Positions 51,323 to 58,817 of a DNA stretch of 64,000 nucleotides are shown one piece after another. Both the position numbers and the translations under genes were made by a program. The notes under the pieces were generated by a model. The model saw only the letters and a list, made by a program, of their open reading frames with translations. It did no database searches and was not told the DNA's origin. Origin of the DNA: JAICJC01 sp963709425 (GTDB taxonomy: Bacteria; Actinomycetota; Thermoleophilia; Gaiellales; JAICJC01); assembly GCA_963709425.1 (NCBI GenBank), contig CAVPWG010000002.1, positions 62,001 to 126,000 on the forward strand, in the 5' to 3' direction. How positions within the stretch are numbered: position 1 is the first letter of the stretch; every line of letters begins with the position of its first letter.

Positions 51323-52761
51323 TCCTCCACCTCATCCCGAGCCGCCGGGAGCTCGAGGACGAACGTGCTCCCCGCGCCGTCCGTCGCGGGCGAGAGCCGA
51401 AGGACCCCGCCGTTGGCGGCTGCAAGCCCGCGGGCGATGGCGAGGCCGAGGCCTGATCCGGGCATGTCGCGCGTCCGGCCGCCGCGGGCGAACGGCTCGA
51501 AGATCCGCTCTGCGTCCTCGGACGCGACGCCCGGCCCATGGTCCCGTACCGCGATCTCGACGACGTCCCCTCGCGGCCCGACGCGCACATCGACCGTCTG
51601 GTCGGCGCGCGAGAACTTGAGCGCGTTCTCGACGACGTTCACCACGACACGCTGAAGCTGCGGCCCGTCGCCGCGCACCAGCGGCACGTCGGCGGCGACC
51701 GCGACCCGGATGCGTGTCTGCGGCTCGCCGCGGAAGAGCTCGGCGACGGCCGCCTCCACGAGCTCGCGCGGGTCGAGCCAGTCGGGGGCGGGCGGAAGCG
51801 CGCCGGCGTTCAGGCGGGACAGGTCGAGCAGGTTCTCGATCATGCGGCTCATCCTGCCGCTCTCGGCTCCGATCGTGTCGAGGAGCTCCTGTTCGTCGTC
51901 GTCGAGAGCCGCGAAGCGCAGGCCGCCGGAAGCAGCGGCGATCGCCTGGAGCGGGGAGCGCAGGTCGTGCGAGACGGCCCGCAGGAGCGCCGTCTTCAGC
52001 TCGTCGGAGCGCAGGAGCGCCTCCGCGTTCACCTGCTCGCGCATCCGCCGCTCGCGCTCCTCGCCAAGCGCGATCAGGCCGGCGAGCTGGCGCGCGACCC
52101 GGGCCGAGGCGGGCAAGGACAGCAGCTCCGGGCCACCGCCCGAGAGCCGGAGCTCGCCGATCAGGCGCCCGTTCAGCTCGAGCGGCAGGGCGTTGGCACC
52201 GCCCGTGGCCGCCGGGCCACGGACGATGATGCCGCTCTCGGCGCCGAGCGTCTGCGCGGCCTCGTCGCCGAGGCCGGCCAGCGCGTCGTCGAGGTTGGCC
52301 GCCGTGGCGATCGCGGTCGCAAGGCGCTCCCCGAGCCGAGCTTCCTCGGCCCGGCGGGCGGCCTCCTCGCGGCCGCGGCGCTCCCTGGCGGCGAGGTCGC
52401 TCGTCACGACTGCGGTCACGGCGAATGCGGCCAGCGCGAGCCAGTCGCTCGACGAATTGATGACGAGCGTGTGCCTGGGCGGCAGGAAGAAGAAGTTGAA
52501 TGCCAGCGCCGAGGCGAGGCTGGTCGCGAGCCCCCACCACAGGCCGTAGATCGACGAAACCGCCAGCACGGCGAGGAGGTAGAACACGCCCGCCGAGCGG
52601 ACGGGCACACTCGGGGTCACGGCGGCGACGAAGGCGGTCGAGGCCGCCACGAGGGCGGCCGAGACGACGAGCGCGGAAACCCGCGACGACCGCGCGGCCC
52701 GGGGGCGCACGGCGGCCAGGATGTCGGTCTTGAGCCGCCCGTCGGTGCGGGTTGCGGCCAT
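51319..52761 (-). CDS. KdpD-like sensor histidine kinase, short form
   Basis: 480 residues from ATG 52761. Residues ~30-115: four helices of the DUF4118 type (FYLLAVLAVSSIYGLWWGLATSLASALAFNFFFLPPRHTL). Residues ~130-250: GAF-like region. Histidine kinase: H-box VSHDLRSPLQAIAAASGGLRF, N-box VVNVVENALKFS, G-boxes DHGPGVASEDAERIFEPF and GSGLGLAIARG. Lacks the N-terminal KdpD and Usp domains of full KdpD (~900 residues), so it is a short relative. Phosphorylates the 50618 regulator. Confidence 0.88.
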   Translation of the reverse strand: MAATRTDGRLKTDILAAVRPRAARSSRVSALVVSAALVAASTAFVAAVTPSVPVRSAGVFYLLAVLAVSSIYGLWWGLATSLASALAFNFFFLPPRHTLVINSSSDWLALAAFAVTAVVTSDLAARERRGREEAARRAEEARLGERLATAIATAANLDDALAGLGDEAAQTLGAESGIIVRGPAATGGANALPLELNGRLIGELRLSGGGPELLSLPASARVARQLAGLIALGEERERRMREQVNAEALLRSDELKTALLRAVSHDLRSPLQAIAAASGGLRFAALDDDEQELLDTIGAESGRMSRMIENLLDLSRLNAGALPPAPDWLDPRELVEAAVAELFRGEPQTRIRVAVAADVPLVRGDGPQLQRVVVNVVENALKFSRADQTVDVRVGPRGDVVEIAVRDHGPGVASEDAERIFEPFARGGRTRDMPGSGLGLAIARGLAAANGGVLRLSPATDGAGSTFVLELPAARDEVEE

Positions 52762-52786
52762 ACCGGGATTCTCGCAGGTGGCGGCG

Positions 52787-53515
52787 TCAGCCGGAGCGGC
52801 GCAGGAGACGCCGCCACGGCGTCTCTTCGACGCGCTCGACGACCAGCGAGCGCCGCACCGACGCAATGTCGAGAGGCGCTCCGGTCGACACGTCGCTCCT
52901 GGCGCTCGCGATCCGCTCGACGAGCTCGGCCAGCTCCCGGGTGGGGACCGCGAACACGCATTCCGCGATGACCGAGCCGTTCACGACGCGCGACGACGAC
53001 ACCCTGACCGTCGTCTCGAGCGGCTCGGCGAAGAACCGAGCCCGCAGGAACAGGCGATCGCCGCGGCGCAGAAGGCGTGTGGTCCGGAACGTGACTCCCA
53101 GGCGTGACAGGTCGATGATCGTGCCGTCGACGGTATCGCCGTCGACGACGTCCTGGCAGTAGATCGCGGTCAGCCGGCCAGGGCGCTGAAGGGTCTGACG
53201 ACCGGCGAGGACGATCGTCTCGGCCCCCTCCTCGGAGACGTCGACCGCTCGCAGCCGAACGCGTGCGTCGTTCGCAGTCTCGAGCACCGCGCGCTCGCAG
53301 AGCATGGTGACGCGATACCTGCGCCCGCCGACGACGACCCGACCGGCGAGCTCCATGCCGCCGACGATCCGCATCCGGTCGGCGGTCCCAGTGAGCTCTG
53401 CCCCAAACGTGCGGGTGATCGCGACCGTGAGCGTGCCGCCGATATCACGCTCGAAATCGGCGCTCCCGGTACGCGACAGCAGTTCGACTGCCCTCTCAAG
53501 CGACGGCTGACTCAT
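52787..53515 (-). CDS. PilZ-domain protein (c-di-GMP effector-like)
   Basis: 242 residues from ATG 53515. The C-terminal PilZ part has IDLSRLGVTFRT (D-x-S-x-x-G, the c-di-GMP motif) preceded by a basic stretch (RPGRLTAIYCQ); the first Arg motif (RxxxR) is not clear. The N-terminal half has a beta domain (IVGGMELAGRVVVGGRRYRVTML), perhaps a YcgR-like N-domain. It would link c-di-GMP to motility, pili or exopolysaccharide. A Flp pilin gene lies 5 kb away but with no physical link. Confidence 0.75.
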   Translation of the reverse strand: MSQPSLERAVELLSRTGSADFERDIGGTLTVAITRTFGAELTGTADRMRIVGGMELAGRVVVGGRRYRVTMLCERAVLETANDARVRLRAVDVSEEGAETIVLAGRQTLQRPGRLTAIYCQDVVDGDTVDGTIIDLSRLGVTFRTTRLLRRGDRLFLRARFFAEPLETTVRVSSSRVVNGSVIAECVFAVPTRELAELVERIASARSDVSTGAPLDIASVRRSLVVERVEETPWRRLLRRSG

Positions 53516-53629
53516 TCCCCCACCCCCACAATCGATTCCGGCCAAAACCGTCAGAAAGTGGACACCCAGGCGGGGGAACGTCCCGACGTGAACCGTCGGC
53601 TCGTACGGAAGCCCGGTACGCTATCGGCC

Positions 53630-54022
53630 ATGCCGGAGATCGAGCGTCGCCAGCAGCCGTCAGGGCGGCGCGCCTTCGACGAGATCGGCGATGCGACACG
53701 GCGGACGCGCCTCGCCAACGAGCGCACCTACCTGGCGTGGTGGCGAACGGGCCTGACGGCACTCGCGGTGAGCCTTGCCGCCGGGCGGGTGGTGCCGACC
53801 ATCTCGCACGGGACGCCGTGGCCGTACGAGCTGGCGGGCGCAGGGTTCGCCGTGCTCGGCGTCCTCTGCATCGTGACCGGCTACCAGCGCGAGCGCGAGA
53901 TCGACCGCGCTCTGAGGGAGGGCCGCTTCGCGGCGCTCGACACGCGGATCAACCTCATCCTGACCGCGGCCGGCGTGGTGCTCGGCGTCATCACATTAGC
54001 GTTGATCGTCGTGAATCCGTGA
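53630..54022 (+). CDS. DUF202 membrane protein
   Basis: 130 residues from ATG 53630. Pattern RRTRLANERTYLAWWRTGLTALAVSLAAGR is the DUF202 signature (LANERTxLAWxR). Three helices follow. Function unknown in the family. The 3' end overlaps the convergent DUF72 gene by 32 bases. Confidence 0.88.
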   Translation: MPEIERRQQPSGRRAFDEIGDATRRTRLANERTYLAWWRTGLTALAVSLAAGRVVPTISHGTPWPYELAGAGFAVLGVLCIVTGYQREREIDRALREGRFAALDTRINLILTAAGVVLGVITLALIVVNP

Positions 54023-54932
54023 CCGGCACGCCGGCCTCGCTGAGAACGTCGCGCAGCATGAGCGCGTTGGTGGGCGCCTGCGCGATCGGCGCGCCGCCGT
54101 CGCCGGCGCTGCGGCCGTTGTTGTTGAACATCACGAATGCCCGCTCCGAGAGCGTCGAGAGCTGCCGCAGCGGCTCTGACCACTCGCTCAGCTCCTCGGT
54201 CGAGTAGAGGTAGTCGAAGCGCTCGGCCGCGCTCCCGCCGCGGTGGTTCCACGTCGCGGCGTTTCGTCCGTGCAGGCGCAGGTAGGCGGTCGGAGTGGTT
54301 GCGCCGACCACGGTCGGCACCAGGTTCTTGGCCTCGGTTCGCGGCGCATCGACCATGACGTACGTCGCTCCGCGGCGCTCGAGGAACGCCAGCGTCTCGG
54401 CCTTGGCGTCGTCCTCCAGCCAGCTGCGGTGGCGGAACTCGACGAGCATCTCGTCGCCGCCGAGCTGCTCCTGGGCCCACTCGATGTACTCGAGCGACGC
54501 CGGCTTCATCACCACGTAGGGCGGGAACTGCATGAGGATCCCGCCGAGCTTCCCGGTCCCGCGGAGAGGCTCGAGCGCGGCCCGGAAGCGGTCGAACACC
54601 TCGGCCCGGAGCTCGCGGGAGGGGTGATCGACCCGGCCCCGGTGGTCCACCTCGACCTCCCCGCGCAGATCGGGCGGAAGCTGATCGGCCTTCACGGGAT
54701 GGCGAGTCATCATGCCGAACGCCTTGACGTGGAAGACGAATCCGTCGGGCGTCCTGCGGGCCCAGGCGGCGGCGGCCTCGGCCGTGGGGATCGCGTAGTA
54801 GCTCGAGTTCACCTCGACCGTGTCGAAGAGCTCGGCGTAGTGGCGCAGGCGGCCCTCGGCGCTCCGCACGGTGCGGGGGTACCACGTCTTGACGAGCGAC
54901 TCGTCCGCCCACGAGCAGGTGCCGATGCGCAC
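53991..54932 (-). CDS. DUF72 family TIM-barrel protein
   Basis: 313 residues from GTG 54932 (VRIGTCSWADESLVKTWYP). DUF72 pattern: HYAELFDTVEVNSSYYAIPTAEAAAAWARRTPDGFVFHVKAF, GGILMQFPPYV, MLVEFRHRSWL, YLRLHGRNAATWNHRGG, AFVMFNNNGRSAGDGGAPI. Common in archaea and actinobacteria; no enzyme activity has been fixed. The rhodanese gene ends 8 bases upstream. Confidence 0.9.
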   Translation of the reverse strand: MRIGTCSWADESLVKTWYPRTVRSAEGRLRHYAELFDTVEVNSSYYAIPTAEAAAAWARRTPDGFVFHVKAFGMMTRHPVKADQLPPDLRGEVEVDHRGRVDHPSRELRAEVFDRFRAALEPLRGTGKLGGILMQFPPYVVMKPASLEYIEWAQEQLGGDEMLVEFRHRSWLEDDAKAETLAFLERRGATYVMVDAPRTEAKNLVPTVVGATTPTAYLRLHGRNAATWNHRGGSAAERFDYLYSTEELSEWSEPLRQLSTLSERAFVMFNNNGRSAGDGGAPIAQAPTNALMLRDVLSEAGVPVTDSRRSTLM

Positions 54933-54940
54933 TGTCGCCG

Positions 54941-55270
54941 TCAGAGCACGTACCCCCCGTCGGGCTCGAGCGGATGCGAGGCGGACGCCCAGGCGAAAAG
55001 GCCCCCGCGCAGGTTCGCGACGTCGTAGCCGGCGCCGTGGAGCGCGTCGGCGGCGTAGCCGGAGCGAGAGCCGGTGCGGCACACGATCACCATGCGCCGG
55101 TCGCGCGGGAGCTCGGCAACGCGACCGCCGAGCTCGCCCAGCGGGATCAGGACGGCGCCGGAGATGTGACCCGCGTCCCATTCGACCTGCTCGCGGACGT
55201 CGACGACGAGCGCTCCTGCCGAGATCTCCTCCGCGGCGTCCGCGGCGGCGATCTCGGGGGCGGGCTCCAT
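54941..55270 (-). CDS. Single-domain rhodanese-like sulfurtransferase
   Basis: 109 residues. VDVREQVEWDAGHISGAVLIPLGEL, active-site loop VIVCRTGSRSGYAADAL with catalytic Cys, and YDVANLRGGLFAWA. It transfers sulfane sulfur in the cytosol. Ends 8 bases before the DUF72 gene, so probably co-transcribed. Confidence 0.92.
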   Translation of the reverse strand: MEPAPEIAAADAAEEISAGALVVDVREQVEWDAGHISGAVLIPLGELGGRVAELPRDRRMVIVCRTGSRSGYAADALHGAGYDVANLRGGLFAWASASHPLEPDGGYVL

Positions 55271-55280
55271 GTGCCGAACT

Positions 55281-56354
55281 CTACGCGGGCCCGGGCTGGG
55301 TGGCGCCGACGTACGTGTCCTGGAACCAGCTCGTGGAGAGCTTGGCGATCCGGACGAAGTCGCCGGTGTGCGGCGCGTGAACGACATAGCCGTGACCGAT
55401 GTAGATGGCCACGTGGCCGAGCTTGTGGAAGAAGACCAGGTCGCCCGGCTGGAGCTGCGCCTGATTCTTGATCCACACCGGTCCCATGTGGAACTGCGAG
55501 GCGGCGAAGTGCGGGATCGTGTAGCCGTGCCTCGCCCAGAGCCAGCTGACGAGGCCCGAGCAGTCGAAGCCGTCGGGTGACGCTCCGCCCCACACGTACG
55601 GGACGCCGATCTGCTTCAACGCCTCGAGTGCGATCTGGTCACGAAGCTCCTGGCCAGGATCGGCGGCGTCGGCGGTCAGCGCGTCCTCGAGCCACTTGTG
55701 CGCATTGAGCGCGAGCTGGCCCTGGCCGATCTGGTCGGCGGCCTCGATGACCCTGACCTGCTGGCCGAGCTCGTGCTCGAGCCGCTGCCTGCGCCGCAGC
55801 TCGTGGCGGATCTGGCGGCGCTTCTCTGCGAGCCTGCGCTCGGCGATCCGCGACTTCTGGCGGTCGATGACGAGCAGCTCGCGCTCGTGCGCGATCGCTG
55901 CGCGGGCGGCGGCGATCGCCTCGACGGTGTCGCTGACCGCGGTGTCCACCTGGCGGCTCAGATCCATGCCGTTCGTGATCTGCGAGAGCGAGGAGGAGTC
56001 CAGGACGATCTCGATCGTGCGCGGGTCGCCGCCCTTGTACTGCTCGATCAGGAGCTGGGCGAGGTTTCGCTGCTGGCGCTCGAGCTCGGCCTGCTCGGCC
56101 TGGAGCCGTGCCGTTGCGGCGCGGATCTCGCGCTGCAGCACGTGCAGGTGCCAGCGGACCTGGTCGTACCGCTCGGTGAGGAGCTCGATGCGCGAGTCGA
56201 GCGCTCGCATCTGGGCGCGCACGCGGGCGTACTGCGCCCGCTTCTTCTGAAGGAGCGTGTCAGCAGACGCCGTGCCCGCGAGGACGGAGGCGCACAGGAC
56301 GAGCCCGGCCGCGAGGACGAGCGTCCGCGACATTCGCAAACGTAACCCATACAT
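55281..56354 (-). CDS. Secreted NlpC/P60 endopeptidase with coiled coil (RipA-like)
   Basis: About 357 residues from ATG 56354; MSRTLVLAAG at 56333 is an equally good start. Signal peptide with an ASA site. Residues ~35-215 are a long coiled coil (RVRAQMRALDSRIELLTERYDQVRWHLHVLQREI; QKSRIAERRLAEKRRQIRHELRRRQRLEHEL). The C-terminal ~115 residues are NlpC/P60: catalytic Cys in DGFDCSGLVSWLW, His in LGHVAIYIGHGY, third residue in VVHAPHTGD. Cleaves D-Glu-mDAP bonds in peptidoglycan; the coiled coil probably docks FtsEX-like activators, as in related division hydrolases. The upstream leader has a hairpin. Confidence 0.9.
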   Translation of the reverse strand: MYGLRLRMSRTLVLAAGLVLCASVLAGTASADTLLQKKRAQYARVRAQMRALDSRIELLTERYDQVRWHLHVLQREIRAATARLQAEQAELERQQRNLAQLLIEQYKGGDPRTIEIVLDSSSLSQITNGMDLSRQVDTAVSDTVEAIAAARAAIAHERELLVIDRQKSRIAERRLAEKRRQIRHELRRRQRLEHELGQQVRVIEAADQIGQGQLALNAHKWLEDALTADAADPGQELRDQIALEALKQIGVPYVWGGASPDGFDCSGLVSWLWARHGYTIPHFAASQFHMGPVWIKNQAQLQPGDLVFFHKLGHVAIYIGHGYVVHAPHTGDFVRIAKLSTSWFQDTYVGATQPGPA

Positions 56355-56364
56355 CACTACCAGC

Positions 56365-56421
56365 GTCGGCAAAGATCCGGAAAACTTGAGAGGACTCAAG
56401 GGTTGGGGGCATCCCGCCGAC
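56365..56421. promoter_or_regulatory. Nested inverted repeats between NlpC/P60 and the 56432 gene
   Basis: Outer arms GTCGGC (56365-56370) and GCCGAC (56416-56421); inner hairpin CTTGAG-AGGA-CTCAAG (56385-56400). Could be a structured leader of either divergent gene or a regulator site. It does not match any riboswitch I know. Confidence 0.4.
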
Positions 56422-56431
56422 AACGTTTTCT

Positions 56432-56770
56432 ATGCAGATCACCGTCTCCTGTCACACCTGCGCGGGTGAGAAGCGCCCGTTGAGCCCGTGCCCGTGGTGC
56501 GCGTCCCAGCCCGCCGCCGACGTCGAGGTCGCCGAGTGGCGCTCGGCGCTTCATGCCGAGTCGCTCGCCCGGATCACCGCCGAGCCGCGCCGCGGGCCGG
56601 CTCCGGTCGTGAGCCTGCCGACGCCGATTCAGGTGGTCGTGACGGTCGGCGGCGTCGCGCTGCGCCAGGCCGATCCCATCTTCTCGGACGCCGTCGTCCC
56701 GGCCGCCGACCCGCTCTCGTTCGACTGGAACGAGGACACGGGTCTGCGCCGCCTGCGCCGCACGGCCTGA
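56432..56770 (+). CDS. Hypothetical protein with N-terminal zinc ribbon
   Basis: 112 residues. CHTCAGEKRPLSPCPWC gives C-x2-C-x10-C-x2-C. Then an acidic helix and PIQVVVTVGGVALRQADPIFSD. No ribosome-binding site upstream of the ATG. Not recognised. Confidence 0.55.
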   Translation: MQITVSCHTCAGEKRPLSPCPWCASQPAADVEVAEWRSALHAESLARITAEPRRGPAPVVSLPTPIQVVVTVGGVALRQADPIFSDAVVPAADPLSFDWNEDTGLRRLRRTA

Positions 56771-56775
56771 GCCGT

Positions 56776-57324
56776 CTAGCGCAGATCGAGCAGCGCGGCG
56801 GGCAGGTCCAGCCGCTCGACCGCGACGCCGTGCCGCGCCGCCTCGGCGAGCAGCTCCGCGTACACCTCGGCCTCGCCCGGGTCTGACGGCGCCCAGTCGT
56901 TCAGGTACCGCACGCGGCTCACGCCGGCCTGGTAGGCCTCCTTGAGGCAGCCGAAGCACGGGCGCAGCGTCGTGTAGAGGTGCGCCCCCTGGACGGAGTA
57001 GCCGAGCTTGGCGGCCTGGAGGATGGCGTTCTGCTCCGCGTGGACGCAGATGCAGACGTCGTACCCGCGGCCGGGCAGATAGTCCGCCGGGTTGGCGCAC
57101 CGGTGGCAGCCGCCCTCGTCGCAGTTCGGAAATCCGGTGGGCGTGCCGTTGTAGCCGGTGGCGATGATCCGCTGGTCGGACACCAGCACCGCGCCGACGT
57201 GGCGGCCCAGGCATGCGGCCCGCTCGCGGGTCGCCACGGCGAGCAGCATGAAGTACTGCTCGGGCGTGGGGCGCACGGCCGCCCGGCGGGCGTCGGCGCG
57301 ATCCGCGGTCCGGGTCGGCTCCAT
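56776..57324 (-). CDS. comEB: dCMP deaminase / ComEB family cytidine deaminase
   Basis: 182 residues. Zinc-deaminase motifs: VCICVHAEQNAILQAAKLG (HAE, proton-shuttle Glu) and TTLRPCFGCLKEAYQAGV (PCxxC). Insertion NCDEGGCHRCANP supplies extra Cys typical of dCMP deaminases with a second zinc. Converts dCMP to dUMP for thymidylate synthesis. Start ATG 57324. Confidence 0.9.
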   Translation of the reverse strand: MEPTRTADRADARRAAVRPTPEQYFMLLAVATRERAACLGRHVGAVLVSDQRIIATGYNGTPTGFPNCDEGGCHRCANPADYLPGRGYDVCICVHAEQNAILQAAKLGYSVQGAHLYTTLRPCFGCLKEAYQAGVSRVRYLNDWAPSDPGEAEVYAELLAEAARHGVAVERLDLPAALLDLR

Positions 57325-57524
57325 GCCTGCAGCGTACCGGCGCGAGGAAGTGTGCCGCGGGCACGTGTGGGCTCCTGACGTGCGAGGGTCAGGCACATGC
57401 CCGCGGCAATTCCAGTGTCTGCCAATCTGAGCCGAGGTCAACCCCGGATAATTGATGGAGAACGGGTTGACCTCCACGGGCCCAGCCGGGAGCATGGACA
57501 TGACAGGTTCCGGGGAGGTCGGAG

Positions 57525-57986
57525 ATGGGGCACGGCGCGCAGAGCAGACCACGTTGGCCACGGCTCGTCACAGCCGGCGTCGCCGCGCTGGCGGTGCTCG
57601 CCGTGCCGTCGGCCGCCCAGGCGGGCGGATCGATCCTCAGCGTCAGCCCGCACCACCTCAAGTTCGGGCGACAGCCGGTCGGAAGCTTCACCACGCGCAC
57701 GGTGACGATCCGCAACCGGTCGTCCCGCACGCTGTTCGTGACGATCACTGACCAGTCGCCCGACGACTTCTCGCCCGGCCAGCCGGGGTCGACCTGCTTT
57801 CTCTCGTTCACCGTGAACGTGCTCAGCCCAGGCGACCGGTGCACGATGATCATCGGGTTCGAGCCGGCGCCGCCGTTCAGCGGCCTCGAGCGAGCCGACA
57901 TGACGGTCACGGCTGCGAACTCCGCGGGGAAGATCCTGCGCACCCGGCACGTCCGGATCACCGGCGTCGGCGTTTCCGCATCCTGA
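57525..57986 (+). CDS. Secreted protein with ASPM/SPD-2/Hydin-type Ig-like domain
   Basis: 153 residues, ATG after an aggtcgga ribosome-binding site. Signal peptide (LVTAGVAALAVLAVPSAAQA) then one Ig-like domain with LKFGRQPVGSFTTRTVTIRNRS and CTMIIGFEPAPP, the pattern of ASH/choice-of-anchor-D domains. Two Cys probably form a disulfide. Presumed cell-surface adhesion or structural role; the family does not define one. Confidence 0.75.
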   Translation: MGHGAQSRPRWPRLVTAGVAALAVLAVPSAAQAGGSILSVSPHHLKFGRQPVGSFTTRTVTIRNRSSRTLFVTITDQSPDDFSPGQPGSTCFLSFTVNVLSPGDRCTMIIGFEPAPPFSGLERADMTVTAANSAGKILRTRHVRITGVGVSAS

Positions 57987-58115
57987 CTCGCGCCGGCACC
58001 GGCGCATGCCACGCCGCAGGAATGGGTAATGTTGGCGTTGGAGTGGGAATTTCTAGGAGATCTGCCCGGGTCGGCCACATGGGTAGGGGGCGCCGGCCCG
58101 GAGAAGGAGGGGTGG

Positions 58116-58370
58116 ATGACCGACCAGGCGCAGATTCGACGTGACCCGCTTGTAGAGCACGCCGTTCCGCTCGTCGCCAAGGCGATGTTCCTCGCCGACG
58201 ACGCGAACGACCTGTGGGAGTACTTCCGCGACAGGGTGGACGCCGAGCGGCACCGGATCGTGGAGGACGCGATCCGAGAGGCGCTCGAGCCGCTGGAGGA
58301 ACGCTTCGCGATGGACGCGGTTGCGCGCGTGGCGGCGACGATGGCGGCGGAGCGGGCGCGCGACGAGTAG
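58116..58370 (+). CDS. Small hypothetical protein
   Basis: 84 residues from ATG 58116 with gaaggagg upstream. Helical and acidic (LVAKAMFLADDANDLWEYFRDRVDAERHRIVEDAIREALEPL). No membrane or metal motif. Not recognised. Confidence 0.6.
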   Translation: MTDQAQIRRDPLVEHAVPLVAKAMFLADDANDLWEYFRDRVDAERHRIVEDAIREALEPLEERFAMDAVARVAATMAAERARDE

Positions 58371-58399
58371 CCCCGACTCGGCGGCGTGGACGGACGAGT

Positions 58400-58472
58400 G
58401 GGCGGTGACGGGATCGAACCGCCGACCCCCTGCGTGTAAGGCAGGTGCTCTCCCAGCTGAGCTAACCGCCCG
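58400..58472 (-). tRNA. tRNA-Val (anticodon UAC)
   Basis: 73 bases. Acceptor GGGCGGT pairs with ACCGCCC, discriminator A. Anticodon stem CCTGC/GCAGG, loop CTTACAC gives UAC. T-loop GGTTCGATCCC. Confidence 0.95.
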
Positions 58473-58548
58473 GCCCGGACCAGTCTACCGGCGCCCACTC
58501 CGGCGCTGATGCGCGGATGGACGCCGGCGGACGAAAGAGGTCGCGCCC

Positions 58549-58710
58549 CTAGAGGGAGGCGATGACGTTGTTCAGCAGGCTCGAGATCGCGGTCGAGAGC
58601 AGGCCGAGCGTCACGACGACGGCGATGGTGATGACGCCGAGGACGACGGCGTACTCGGCCATCGTCTGGCCGGACTCGTCGGTGGTGCGAAGGAACGAAA
58701 GAGCGGACAC
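58549..58710 (-). CDS. Flp-type pilin (class III)
   Basis: 53 residues from a GTG. SGQTMAEYAVVLGVITIAVVVTLGLL is the Flp/Fap pilin signature: Gly before a hydrophobic helix with Glu at +5. Would be processed by a TadV-type peptidase. No tad assembly genes are in the window. Confidence 0.85.
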   Translation of the reverse strand: MSALSFLRTTDESGQTMAEYAVVLGVITIAVVVTLGLLSTAISSLLNNVIASL

Positions 58711-58817
58711 GTAGGGCTCCGATCGTGGGGGGTCGCTGCGGCCCAGATGGCCGCGTGTGTCCCAATGATCCGAGCGTTCGGCCCCCCGTCCTATCACCCG
58801 AAAGGGTGGACGCCTGG

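Noticed and set aside
50618..52761. Complete Kdp potassium system
   Set aside because: No kdpF, kdpA, kdpB or kdpC is present and the kinase lacks the KdpD N-terminal domains.
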